The notes beneath the pieces were generated by a model. The model searched no databases, was not told the origin of the DNA, and worked only from the letters and a program-made list of their open reading frames with translations. Shown here piece after piece: positions 36,960 through 45,022 of a DNA stretch of 53,066 bases (position 1 is its first letter; the number at the start of each line of letters is the position of its first letter). The translations under genes were made by a program, and so were the position numbers. Source of the DNA: an uncultured Oscillospiraceae bacterium (GTDB taxonomy: Bacteria; Bacillota; Clostridia; Oscillospirales; Oscillospiraceae); contig CAKUEI010000001.1 of assembly GCA_934646175.1 (NCBI GenBank), positions 1 to 53,066 of the forward strand, written 5' to 3'.

Positions 36960-37866
36960 TCTTTCCGTGAATCTGGCCGGCGTTACCCTGAAAAATCCTG
37001 TGGTGGTTGCCTCTGGTACCTTCGGCTTCGGCCGGGAGTACAGTCAGTTTTTCGATCTCTCCGAGCTGGGCGGCATTTGCGCCAAGGGTCTGACCCTGCA
37101 CCGCCGGGAGGGAAATCCCGCTCCCCGCATTGCGGAGACGCCCATGGGCATCCTCAATTCCGTTGGCTTACAGAACCCCGGTGTGGACGCGTTCATCGCG
37201 GAGGAGCTGCCCTTCCTGCGGCAGTATGACACCAAGGTGATCGCCAACATCTCCGGTAATACGCCGGAGGAGTATGGCGAAATGTGCGAAAAGCTGGACG
37301 ACGCCGGGGTGGACCTCATCGAGGTGAATATCTCCTGCCCCAATGTGAAGGCCGGGGGCCTTGCCTATGGCACGAAGCCGGAACTGGCCGCCGAGGTGAC
37401 GCAGATGGCGAAACGCCATGCGGGGAAGACCCCCGTGATGGTCAAGCTGTCCCCCAACGTGACCGACATCACCGAGATCGCCAAAGCGGTGGAGGGGGCT
37501 GGGGCGGATGCCCTGTCCCTCATCAACACCCTGCGGGGGATGCGCATCGATGTGAAAAGCCGCCGCCCTATTCTGAAAATGAATACCGGCGGATTGTCCG
37601 GCCCGGCGGTGCTGCCGGTGGCCATCCGCATGGTGTGGGAGGTGGCACAGGCCACTCGCCTGCCCATTCTCGGCATGGGAGGCGTTGCCAAGGGAGAGGA
37701 TGCGGCCCAGCTGATGCTGGCCGGGGCCAGCGCCGTGGCCGTGGGCACCGCGCTGTTTGCCGATCCGTTTGCCCCCATTCACGTGCGGGACGGCTTGGCT
37801 GAAATCATAAGAGAACAGGGGATTGACAAGGCATCTGACCTTACAGGAGCAGTCATTCCCTGGTGA
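36952..37866 (+). CDS. pyrD: Dihydroorotate dehydrogenase, class 1B catalytic subunit
   Basis: 304 residues, an FMN TIM barrel. It has the class 1 catalytic Cys in VNISCPNVKAGG, plus NPVVVASGTFGFG and MGGVAKGEDAAQLMLAGASAV. With PyrK it forms the NAD-dependent heterotetramer. The GTG/ATG choice is settled by the family N-terminus PDLSVNLAGVTLKNP, giving the ATG at 36952 inside the pyrK end. Confidence 0.95.
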   Translation: MPDLSVNLAGVTLKNPVVVASGTFGFGREYSQFFDLSELGGICAKGLTLHRREGNPAPRIAETPMGILNSVGLQNPGVDAFIAEELPFLRQYDTKVIANISGNTPEEYGEMCEKLDDAGVDLIEVNISCPNVKAGGLAYGTKPELAAEVTQMAKRHAGKTPVMVKLSPNVTDITEIAKAVEGAGADALSLINTLRGMRIDVKSRRPILKMNTGGLSGPAVLPVAIRMVWEVAQATRLPILGMGGVAKGEDAAQLMLAGASAVAVGTALFADPFAPIHVRDGLAEIIREQGIDKASDLTGAVIPW

Positions 37867-37882
37867 GGAGCGAAAGGGAAAC

Positions 37883-39037
37883 ATGACCCGGATCTATCTT
37901 GTGCGCCATGCCGAGGCAGAGGGCAACCTCTACCGCCGGGTGCATGGCTGGTATAACAGTCTCATTACGGAAAACGGATACGAGCAGATCAAGGCGCTGG
38001 AAAAGCGCTTTGCGGATATTCCGGTGGATGCGGTGTATTCCAGCGATCTGTTCCGCACCATGACCACGGCGAAGGCCGTTTACGTGCCCAAGCATCTTTC
38101 ACTGCGGACGGACGCCCGCCTGCGGGAGATCAACCTCGGCACATGGGAGGACCGCACCTGGAGCGACGTGGCCCGCACCGACGGCGCCATGCTGGAAAAG
38201 TTCGGCACATCGTCCCCTGAATTCCGCGCCCCGGATGGGGAAAGCTTCGCGGAGCTGGGGGCGCGGACCCTTGCTGCCCTGCAGGAGATCGCCCGGGAAA
38301 ACGAGGGGAAGACCGTGGCCGTGTTCTCCCACGGCACCGCGATCCGCACCCTTCTTGCTGCCTGCCGCCATGCGACGCAGGAGGAGTTCGCCGCCATGGG
38401 GCACAGCGACAACACTGCGGTGTCCCTTCTAGAATGGGAAAACGGCAGATTTCGCGTGGCGTTTCAGAACGATAATTCCCACCTCACGCCGGATATCTCC
38501 ACCCTGGCTCGCCAGAGTTGGTGGCGAGAGCTGAAGAAAGGGGAGGCTCCCCGCCGGGACATCAATTTCTGGTTCCGCCCCCTTGATATGGAGCGGGAGG
38601 AGGAGCAGCAGCTCTACTCGGAAAGCCGCCGGGACGCCTGGATGGTCAGTCACGGCACCATGGCCCATTATCACGGGGATGCCTTCCTGCGGGACGCGGA
38701 ACGGCAGCTGGTTTTCTGTGCCATGGAGGGGGATACGCCCGCCGGCGTCCTTCAGCTGAACACCGCCTTCCGGGCGGAGGAAGGCATGGGCATGATCGCC
38801 TTTTACTACATGACGCCGGAGTACCGGCATAAGGGCCTTGGAATCCAGCTGCTGGGTCAGGCCGTATCGGTCTACCGCCCCATGGGCCGGGACAAACTCT
38901 TGCTGCGCTGCGCGCCGGAAAACGGCGTTGCCCAGCGTTTTTATAAAAAATACGGCTTTCACAAGGTGGGCGACGTGCCCGACAGTGAGGTGCCTCTGGA
39001 CTACATGGTGAAGAACATTGGCTACGGAGAAAACTGA
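37883..39037 (+). CDS. Histidine phosphatase fused to a GNAT acetyltransferase
   Basis: 384 residues. Residues 1-~205 are a phosphoglycerate-mutase-type phosphatase with TRIYLVRHAEAEGN (catalytic His9; RHA rather than RHG), YSSDLFRTMTTAKAV and VFSHGTAIRTLLA (second catalytic His). Residues ~225-384 are a GNAT N-acetyltransferase with MIAFYYMTPEYRHKGLGIQLLG (acetyl-CoA loop) and NGVAQRFYKKYGF. Substrates of both halves are unknown. The start at 37883 has GAGG and AAAGGG upstream and comes 16 bases after pyrD, so it belongs to the pyr transcript; it overlaps the next gene by 20 bases. Confidence 0.88.
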   Translation: MTRIYLVRHAEAEGNLYRRVHGWYNSLITENGYEQIKALEKRFADIPVDAVYSSDLFRTMTTAKAVYVPKHLSLRTDARLREINLGTWEDRTWSDVARTDGAMLEKFGTSSPEFRAPDGESFAELGARTLAALQEIARENEGKTVAVFSHGTAIRTLLAACRHATQEEFAAMGHSDNTAVSLLEWENGRFRVAFQNDNSHLTPDISTLARQSWWRELKKGEAPRRDINFWFRPLDMEREEEQQLYSESRRDAWMVSHGTMAHYHGDAFLRDAERQLVFCAMEGDTPAGVLQLNTAFRAEEGMGMIAFYYMTPEYRHKGLGIQLLGQAVSVYRPMGRDKLLLRCAPENGVAQRFYKKYGFHKVGDVPDSEVPLDYMVKNIGYGEN

Positions 39038-41006
39038 TCTGCGCAGCCGCTTTCTTCCCATCTCCCGCCGGGATATGGAGGCGCGCGGCTGGCAGGAATA
39101 TGACTTTCTGGTCATCACGGCGGATGCCTATGTGGACCATCCGTCCTTCGGCGCGGCGATCATCTCCCGCGTGCTGGAGGCGGAGGGGTACCGGGTGGCC
39201 GTTCTGGCTCAGCCGGACTGGCGCAAGACAGAAGCCTTTACGGTATTAGGCCGCCCGCGGCTGGGCGTGCTGATTTCCGGGGGAAATCTGGACTCCATGG
39301 TGGCCCACTACACGGTGGCGAAAAAGCGCCGCAGCGAGGACGCCTATTCTCCCGGCGGAAAGGCGGGCCTGCGACCGGATCGCGCCACTATCGTATACAG
39401 CAACCGCGTCCGGGAGGCATTTGGGGATATCCCCATCGTGATCGGCGGGCTGGAGGCGTCCCTCCGGCGCTTCGCCCATTATGACTACTGGGACGATAAG
39501 GTGCGCCGGGCCATTCTGTTTGATGCACAGGCGGACCTGCTGAGCTATGGCATGGGGGAGACCTCCATCCGCGAGATCGCCGCCCGCCTTGCCTCCGGCA
39601 CGCCGGTCTCGGAGATCACGGATGTAAAGGGAACTGCCTTTCTGGCCGAGCGGCCGTCCGTTTGCGCCTACAAAAAGGTGGAGTGCCCCTCCTACGAGGA
39701 TGTCTGCCACGATAAAAAGGCGTATGCCAAGGCCAATATGATCCAGTATCAGGAGCATGATCCCATCGTGGGCCGGGCTGTGGTGCAGCGCTGCGGCAAG
39801 CAGTGGCTTATCGTCAATCCCCCCGCCATGCCCCTTACTACGGAGGAACTGGACGCGGTGGCGGAGCTTCCCTATGTGCGTGAACCGCACCCGGTTTATG
39901 ATGCGCAGGGCGGTGTGCCCGGCATTGAAGAGGTGCGCTTTTCCGTTATCCACAACCGGGGATGCTTCGGTGCCTGCAACTTCTGCTCTCTTGCCTTCCA
40001 TCAGGGCAGGATCATTACCTCCCGCAGCCATGAAAGCGTGGTGCGCGAAGTGACTGCCCTGACTCATCATCCCGGATTTAAGGGCTATATTCACGATGTG
40101 GGCGGCCCCACGGCCAACTTCCGCCGCCCTGCCTGTAAAAAGCAGATGAAGGCGGGCCTTTGCAAAAACCGCGCCTGCCTTGCTCCGGAACCGTGCCCCA
40201 ATCTGGACGCGGACCATACGGACTACCTGAATCTTCTGCGCAAGCTGCGGGCCATCCCGGGGGTCAAAAAGGTGTTCATCCGCTCTGGCATTCGGTTTGA
40301 CTATCTGCTGAAGGACCCCAGCGGGGAATTTTTTGCGGAGTTGGTCAAGTACCACGTTTCCGGGCAGCTGAAGGTCGCGCCGGAGCACTGCGTTTCCCGG
40401 GTGCTGGATGCCATGGGAAAGCCCCATATCTCCGCCTACGAGACCTTCAAAAAGAAGTACGATGCCCTGAACGAACGGTATGAAAAGCCGCAGTTTCTGG
40501 TGCCGTACCTCATGTCGTCCCACCCTGGCTGCCGGTTGGAAGACGCGGTGTCCCTGGCCGAGTGGCTCCACCGCACGGGCCGCCAGCCGGAGCAGGTGCA
40601 GGATTTTTATCCCACACCCGGGACCCTGTCCACCTGCATGTTCTACACGGGGCTGGACCCCCGCACCATGAAGCGGGTCTTCGTGCCCAAAACGCCTCAT
40701 GAGAAGGCACTTCAGCGGGCCCTGATGCAGTGGAAGCGGCCGGAAAAGCGGGAGCTGGTGCTGGAAGCCCTTCACAAGGCGGGTAGGGAGGACCTGATTG
40801 GCTGTGGAAAGCAATGCCTCATCCGGCCGGACGCTCCGACGGGCTCCGCTCGCCCAGCAAAAGGAAAGGACCGGCGCAATGACCGCGCGGCTTCCTCCGG
40901 AACGGCCCGCCGTCCGGGAAAACCGGCGGAGTCAAGGGGGAAAAAGCCCGCAGGGAAAGGCGGGAGCGCCCCCCAGGGCCGCCCGGCCCCCAAAAAGAAA
41001 CACTGA
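39018..41006 (+). CDS. YgiQ-family radical SAM protein
   Basis: 662 residues. FLVITADAYVDHPSFG near the N-terminus and the radical-SAM cluster CFGACNFC (Cys316, 320, 323) define the YgiQ group. A second cysteine-rich stretch (ACKKQMKAGLCKNRAC) may bind another cluster. The reaction is unknown; some YgiQ/methylthiotransferase-like members act on RNA or proteins. The last ~60 residues are basic and low complexity (rich in K, R, G, P), suggesting nucleic-acid contact. The start is probably TTG 39018, inside the previous gene; no ATG lies before the conserved SRRDMEARGW. Confidence 0.88.
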   Translation: MATEKTDLRSRFLPISRRDMEARGWQEYDFLVITADAYVDHPSFGAAIISRVLEAEGYRVAVLAQPDWRKTEAFTVLGRPRLGVLISGGNLDSMVAHYTVAKKRRSEDAYSPGGKAGLRPDRATIVYSNRVREAFGDIPIVIGGLEASLRRFAHYDYWDDKVRRAILFDAQADLLSYGMGETSIREIAARLASGTPVSEITDVKGTAFLAERPSVCAYKKVECPSYEDVCHDKKAYAKANMIQYQEHDPIVGRAVVQRCGKQWLIVNPPAMPLTTEELDAVAELPYVREPHPVYDAQGGVPGIEEVRFSVIHNRGCFGACNFCSLAFHQGRIITSRSHESVVREVTALTHHPGFKGYIHDVGGPTANFRRPACKKQMKAGLCKNRACLAPEPCPNLDADHTDYLNLLRKLRAIPGVKKVFIRSGIRFDYLLKDPSGEFFAELVKYHVSGQLKVAPEHCVSRVLDAMGKPHISAYETFKKKYDALNERYEKPQFLVPYLMSSHPGCRLEDAVSLAEWLHRTGRQPEQVQDFYPTPGTLSTCMFYTGLDPRTMKRVFVPKTPHEKALQRALMQWKRPEKRELVLEALHKAGREDLIGCGKQCLIRPDAPTGSARPAKGKDRRNDRAASSGTARRPGKPAESRGKKPAGKGGSAPQGRPAPKKKH

Positions 41007-41009
41007 GAG

Positions 41010-41045
41010 AAGAACTGGCAGATCGCGTGCGACCTGCCAGTTCTT
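41010..41045. terminator. Bidirectional terminator of the pyr operon
   Basis: 12-bp stem AAGAACTGGCAG and complement with further inner pairing (TCGC/GCGA), followed by a T run. The convergent lipoprotein gene stops at 41047. Confidence 0.85.
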
Positions 41046-41046
41046 T

Positions 41047-41358
41047 TTATTTTCCGGTCACTTTTTCCCCGGCCTGTTTGATCTTTTCCCCGGCCTTTTC
41101 CGCGGCGTCTTCCATCTTTTCACCCGCCCGCTTGACCGTCCGCTTGGCATCCTGCATGGCGGTTTTCGGGGATTCCGGCATTTTGGCGCCGGCCACTCGG
41201 CCGTCCGCGGAGGCGTAATAACGGCTATTCTGCTCGGCGGAAATGTGCTTGTTGTCCGTTCCGGCGGAGCGACTTGCGGTTTTTTCACCGGAGCACCCGG
41301 CAAAGGCAAACGCCATCATCATGGCCATGACTGCGGCCGTAATCTGTTTACGCTTCAT
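41047..41358 (-). CDS. Small lipoprotein with LEA-like helical tail
   Basis: 103 residues: a lipoprotein signal ending AFAGC (Cys22), a Ser/Asn-rich spacer and a C-terminal amphipathic helix of near-repeats (KRAGEKMEDAAEKAGEKIKQ), as in LEA/CsbD-like stress proteins. GGAGGACC precedes the ATG. Function unknown; anchored on the outer face of the membrane. Confidence 0.75.
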   Translation of the reverse strand: MKRKQITAAVMAMMMAFAFAGCSGEKTASRSAGTDNKHISAEQNSRYYASADGRVAGAKMPESPKTAMQDAKRTVKRAGEKMEDAAEKAGEKIKQAGEKVTGK

Positions 41359-41465
41359 AGAACACGGTCCTCCTTCTTAATATTTGCAAGGGAACTGCGC
41401 ATAGTATGTGTGAGATGTCTGCGGATTATGGAGGCAAAATTTTTGCAGATTTTGCGGAAAAGAGC

Positions 41466-41494
41466 TTGCAGTCAAACGGAAAGTGTGTTATTTT
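41466..41494 (+). promoter_or_regulatory. Promoter of the rubrerythrin gene
   Basis: TTGCAG (41466-41471), 17-base spacer, TATTTT (41489-41494). An AT-rich dyad, AATA-ATTCC-TATT (41503-41515), lies just after it and could be a PerR-like site; the match is loose. Confidence 0.5.
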
Positions 41495-41551
41495 TAAACA
41501 AGAATAATTCCTATTAAATATTTGGGTGAATCAGGAAAGGGGAACCATACC

Positions 41552-42088
41552 ATGGAACTGAAAGGTAGCAAGACCGAGGCCAATCTGTGGGCCGCTTTTG
41601 CAGGAGAGTCTCAGGCACGCAATAAATACACCTATTTTGCCAGCAAGGCGAAAAAAGAGGGGTATGAGCAGATCGCGGCAATCTTCACCGAGACGGCGGA
41701 CAACGAAAAAGAGCACGCCAAGATGTGGTTTAAGGAACTGAACGGCATCGGCACCACGGCAGAGAACCTGAAGGCCGCCGCCGCCGGGGAAAACGACGAG
41801 TGGACCAGCATGTATAAGGAAATGGCGGAGACCGCCCGGGAAGAGGGCTTTGACCGCATCGCCGCTCTGTTCGAAGGGGTCGCCAAGATCGAAAAACACC
41901 ATGAGGAGCGCTATCTGACCCTGCTGGCCAGCCTGGAGAACGATCTGGTCTTCAAGGCCGGGGAAGAGACCGTCTGGATCTGCCGCAACTGCGGGCATAT
42001 CCATGTGGGCAAGGAGGCGCCGGAGGTCTGCCCCGTCTGCGCCCATCCACAGGCGTATTTCCAGCGCTGCAGCGAGAAGTTCAACTGA
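41552..42088 (+). CDS. rbr: Rubrerythrin
   Basis: 178 residues. A four-helix diiron domain (TEANLWAAFAGESQARNKY, TADNEKEHAKMW, KIEKHHEERY) is followed by a C-terminal rubredoxin-like domain with two CxxC pairs (CRNCGHIH, CPVCAH). It reduces peroxide in anaerobes. The start MELKGSKTEANL is the family start, with AAAGGGG upstream; the longer frame from 41522 is unlikely. Monocistronic. Confidence 0.95.
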   Translation: MELKGSKTEANLWAAFAGESQARNKYTYFASKAKKEGYEQIAAIFTETADNEKEHAKMWFKELNGIGTTAENLKAAAAGENDEWTSMYKEMAETAREEGFDRIAALFEGVAKIEKHHEERYLTLLASLENDLVFKAGEETVWICRNCGHIHVGKEAPEVCPVCAHPQAYFQRCSEKFN

Positions 42089-42100
42089 TTTTCCGCAGCA

Positions 42101-42137
42101 AAAAAGCACGCAGGACAACCTGTCCTGCGTGCTTTTT
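42101..42137. terminator. Bidirectional terminator between rubrerythrin and the CHAP protein gene
   Basis: Perfect 17-bp stem AAAAAGCACGCAGGACA and complement, loop ACC, ending in TTTTT. Confidence 0.9.
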
Positions 42138-42147
42138 CTTTTTTGTG

Positions 42148-43578
42148 TTACGCTGCGTCTGCCATTTCAGCAGCGGCGGGCGTCAGGCGGATGAGGGCCG
42201 CGTCGGCATCCCATGTGACGGACAGGCCGGAACCCTCCGCAGCGTCCCGTAGCTTGTACCACTGCTGCCCGTTCCAGGAGAAGGAGGGAAGGGAGGCGGC
42301 ATTCGCTTCCAGCTTCGCTGCATGCTCCGCTGTCAGGAGGGGAGACCACGCCTCCTGCGTGACAAAGTTCACGCCGCCGTACTGCATGGCGTCGACGGAG
42401 ACGGTGGAGCCGTTTAAGAGAACGGACGCGGGGCGGAAGGTGGGGGTGCAGTTCCTGTTTGACAGGACAGACAGGGCATGGGCCGCCTCCTTGCGGATGA
42501 GGTAACCGGCCTTTGCGTCACCCTTGTAGCCCACATTGGGCGCGGATGCGCCGAAGCGCGCGTAAACGCGCTGCAGGATGACAGCGGCGGCGGAAGCGGT
42601 GATGTACTCATCCGGGTGGAAGCAGTTCCCACCGGTGCCCTGAATGATTCCGGCGGAGCGGAAGGCCATCACCGCCTGGAAATCGGTGTGGTTCTCCGGA
42701 ACATCGGCGAAGATTTCCGTATTTTCTGCGGACTCAGTAAGGCCGAGGTAGTGGGACAGCAGGGTTAGATACTCCCCGCGGGTGACCCCGTACCAGGGGC
42801 CAAATGTGAGGCTGCTCATGGTGGTCATCCACCCGGCATCCAGCACCGTTTGGACTTCGGATGCCGCCTTGCTTCCCGCACGAAGATCAACAAGTCCGTT
42901 CAGCGGCTCCGCAGGCAGCTCGCTGCCGGAGTAGGCGGGGGTGGCGTAGCCGCGGATATAGATGCTGTCCAGCTGGTGGACCCGCACCATGACCCGGTCC
43001 GGCACATAGGGGCCGGTCCGCCCAGTGGAAACGGGGAGAAACTTTTCCGGCGTGTCCAGCCGGTTTGCCAGCGTGTTGCCCTCCACGCTGTAGACCTTGC
43101 CGTCCTCTACATAAAGTACGATGCCCACGTGGGAGGAGATCCCGGCGCCGTTCCAGTCGTAGAAGATCAGGTCGCCTATTTGAGGGATATAGCTCCCACC
43201 CCGGGAAAGACTGTTCTGCCACCGGCCCATCTTCTGGAAGGTGCGCATTCCGGTGGTGCAGCTGGCAAAGCGGGGGATGACCGCGGTGGAGATCCCGGCC
43301 TGGTCAGCACACCAGGTGACGAACATGGCGCACCAGTAGGCGTTGGGAATGCCATACCAGTCCCCGTATTTGGAGGATTCCTGAACGCCGTTGGCGCTGT
43401 CGGTGTAGTCCATCTGGGAAAGGGCTGCTGCCGCCAGGTCGGAAGCCTGATTGCCTGTGTTGACATGAGTGTTCTCCCAGGCGGCCCCGGCAGAAAACAG
43501 GGCGGACAGAAGCAGGGCGGAGGCAAGAAGCAGAGCGCAGAAACGAATGGTCAAAGGTCGCTTTTTGGATGCAGTCAT
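42148..43578 (-). CDS. Secreted CHAP-domain cell-wall hydrolase with SLH-like repeats
   Basis: 476 residues. A signal peptide (about 1-33, cleaved near SAGAA) precedes a CHAP amidase/endopeptidase domain at ~45-220, with Cys83 in YWCAMFVTWC, His150 in SSHVGIVLYV and GDLIFYDW. Two or three SLH-like repeats follow (GVTRGEYLTLLSHYLGL, FADVPENH, FHPDEYITASAAAVIL), and the C-terminus resembles the copper-amine-oxidase-N-like wall domain (SVLLNGSTVSVDAMQYGG). It likely cleaves peptidoglycan peptides at the cell surface. The start at 43578 has a purine-rich GAGAGGG upstream. Confidence 0.85.
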   Translation of the reverse strand: MTASKKRPLTIRFCALLLASALLLSALFSAGAAWENTHVNTGNQASDLAAAALSQMDYTDSANGVQESSKYGDWYGIPNAYWCAMFVTWCADQAGISTAVIPRFASCTTGMRTFQKMGRWQNSLSRGGSYIPQIGDLIFYDWNGAGISSHVGIVLYVEDGKVYSVEGNTLANRLDTPEKFLPVSTGRTGPYVPDRVMVRVHQLDSIYIRGYATPAYSGSELPAEPLNGLVDLRAGSKAASEVQTVLDAGWMTTMSSLTFGPWYGVTRGEYLTLLSHYLGLTESAENTEIFADVPENHTDFQAVMAFRSAGIIQGTGGNCFHPDEYITASAAAVILQRVYARFGASAPNVGYKGDAKAGYLIRKEAAHALSVLSNRNCTPTFRPASVLLNGSTVSVDAMQYGGVNFVTQEAWSPLLTAEHAAKLEANAASLPSFSWNGQQWYKLRDAAEGSGLSVTWDADAALIRLTPAAAEMADAA

Positions 43579-43612
43579 GGACAAATCCCTCTCTTTCTCT
43601 CTCTCAATGTCC

Positions 43613-43642
43613 ATGATAGTCGAAAAAGGGAGAAATTGTCAA
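43613..43642 (-). promoter_or_regulatory. Promoter of the CHAP hydrolase gene
   Basis: Minus strand: TTGACA (43637-43642), 18-base spacer, TATCAT (43613-43618), in the gap after the GH18-like gene. So this gene need not depend on its upstream neighbour. Confidence 0.65.
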
Positions 43643-43650
43643 GCCCTGTG

Positions 43651-44427
43651 TCAGGACAGCAGGGCGGAAAGAAGGTCGGAAACCTCCGGATAGGCCAAAA
43701 CCGCCTGTTTTACCCCCAGTGCGCGGGAGAGCATTAGCTTTTTCCGGATGGAACCGGCATCGTCGAACAAAACGAAGTGGGCGCCGCTCTGGCGGCTCAT
43801 ATAGGTGAAGTAGTGGGCGCACAGCTCATCGGAGAAGAAGACGGAGGGCGACATGGCGTGGATGCGGCTTTTAAGCTCATCCTGGGTCAGGGGCACCCCG
43901 CTTCCGGCGGGGGAGGGGAGAAAGAAATCCTCCGCCGAGCGCTGAACGGCCAGCGTGAGCCGGTCGGCACCGAATCGTTCCCCGGCGTCCAGCAGGCGCT
44001 GCCGCAGAGAGCCGCCGGACAGGGCGGAGGGGATCAGCACATGGGCCTTTTCCGTAAAGGCCCCGTACGCCTCCGGGACGTACAGGGGCCAGCCACGGCG
44101 GGCGGCGGCATCTCCAAGCTCGGCGATCACTCGGCCGGAGAGGGCGGCAGGCTTTTGCTCCCAGTCGCAGATGATCCCATCGAACCCGCGGGAGGCGCAT
44201 TCCCGCAGGATTTCGCGGCAGATCTGACCGGCATCGCCGCCCTCCCAGCCCGTGTCATCCAGCACCATCAGTCCGCCGCGCATCCCGACGGGTGCGCCGG
44301 AGCGCAGCAGGTGGCCGCCCTGCCCCAGCCGGTAGGCCATGTGGCCGATGGGAAGGCCATATACGCAGGCCGCCTGCAGCTGGTGCGGCGGTACGGTGAG
44401 CAGCAGTTCCGGACGGTTTTGTCCCAT
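43651..44427 (-). CDS. GH18-like (chitinase-fold) protein, cytoplasmic
   Basis: 258 residues. The segment FDGIICDWE (82-90) fits the GH18 active-site pattern D-x-x-x-D-x-E, with the acid Glu90; flanking strands (GGLMVLDD, HVLIPSALSGGSLRQRL, SPSVFFSDELCAHYFTYM) suit a TIM barrel. There is no signal peptide, unusual for a chitinase, so it may be a spore-related or non-catalytic relative. GGGGGA precedes the ATG at 44427; an upstream ATG at 44493 would be divergent with the yqeG start and is less likely. Confidence 0.55.
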   Translation of the reverse strand: MGQNRPELLLTVPPHQLQAACVYGLPIGHMAYRLGQGGHLLRSGAPVGMRGGLMVLDDTGWEGGDAGQICREILRECASRGFDGIICDWEQKPAALSGRVIAELGDAAARRGWPLYVPEAYGAFTEKAHVLIPSALSGGSLRQRLLDAGERFGADRLTLAVQRSAEDFFLPSPAGSGVPLTQDELKSRIHAMSPSVFFSDELCAHYFTYMSRQSGAHFVLFDDAGSIRKKLMLSRALGVKQAVLAYPEVSDLLSALLS

Positions 44428-44439
44428 AGGAGTTCCCCC

Positions 44440-44468
44440 TTGTCCAATGTTTTCAGAAGTGATATAAT
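44440..44468 (+). promoter_or_regulatory. Promoter of the yqeG-peptidase operon
   Basis: TTGTCC (44440-44445), 17-base spacer, consensus TATAAT (44463-44468). It puts transcription near 44475, which rules out the ATG at 44477 as a normal start. Confidence 0.75.
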
Positions 44469-44518
44469 GCAGAAGCATGTATATGCGTATCAAACGGAAT
44501 CTATGCGGAGGTGTTCCC

Positions 44519-45022
44519 GTGGCTTTTTCCCTGCTGCCCGATTACTGCTGCGGCAGCGTTTTTGAGATCGACCCGCAGGCGCTGCGCCGCCATGGCGTCA
44601 CGCTGCTGCTGGCCGATCTGGACAACACCCTGATCTCTTATGACGAGACCATGCCGGATGAAAAGCTGTTCCGGTTTGAAGAAAGCCTGCGCCAAGCGGG
44701 TATTCAGCTGTTTCTTCTTTCCAACAGCCGCAAGCCGGAGCGGCCCTGCCGCTTTGCGCAGGCCCTCGGCATCCCCTTTCTCGGCCACGCCGGGAAGCCG
44801 AAGCGCGGCGGCTACCGGAAGGCCATGGAGCAGATGGGCCGCACCGCGGAGGAGACCATGATGGTGGGGGACCAGATCTTTACCGACGTTTTGGGCGCGA
44901 AGCGTACCGGGATCCCGGTCATTCTGGTGCAGCCCATCCGTCTGGCGGGCAATCCGGGAAGATATTTGCGCTATGGGGCGGAGCTGCCCATGCGCTTCAT
45001 CAGAAGAAGGAGTCATTTATGA
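44519..45022 (+). CDS. YqeG-family HAD-type phosphatase
   Basis: 167 residues of HAD subfamily IIIA. Motif 1 LADLDNTLISYD (Asp33, Asp35), motif 2 FLLSNSR, motif 3 Lys in AGKPKRGG, and motif 4 VGDQIFTDVLGAKR. The start is GTG 44519, which has GGAGGT 7 bases upstream and gives the family beginning FSLLPDYC. YqeG relatives are phosphatases of uncertain substrate (phosphatidylglycerophosphatase has been proposed for the group). It overlaps the next gene by 4 bases. Confidence 0.88.
   Translation: MAFSLLPDYCCGSVFEIDPQALRRHGVTLLLADLDNTLISYDETMPDEKLFRFEESLRQAGIQLFLLSNSRKPERPCRFAQALGIPFLGHAGKPKRGGYRKAMEQMGRTAEETMMVGDQIFTDVLGAKRTGIPVILVQPIRLAGNPGRYLRYGAELPMRFIRRRSHL

Noticed and set aside
41495..41520. 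PerR box upstream of rubrerythrin.
   Set aside because: The AT-rich dyad matches only loosely and the region is AT-rich anyway; noted only as a possibility in the promoter entry.
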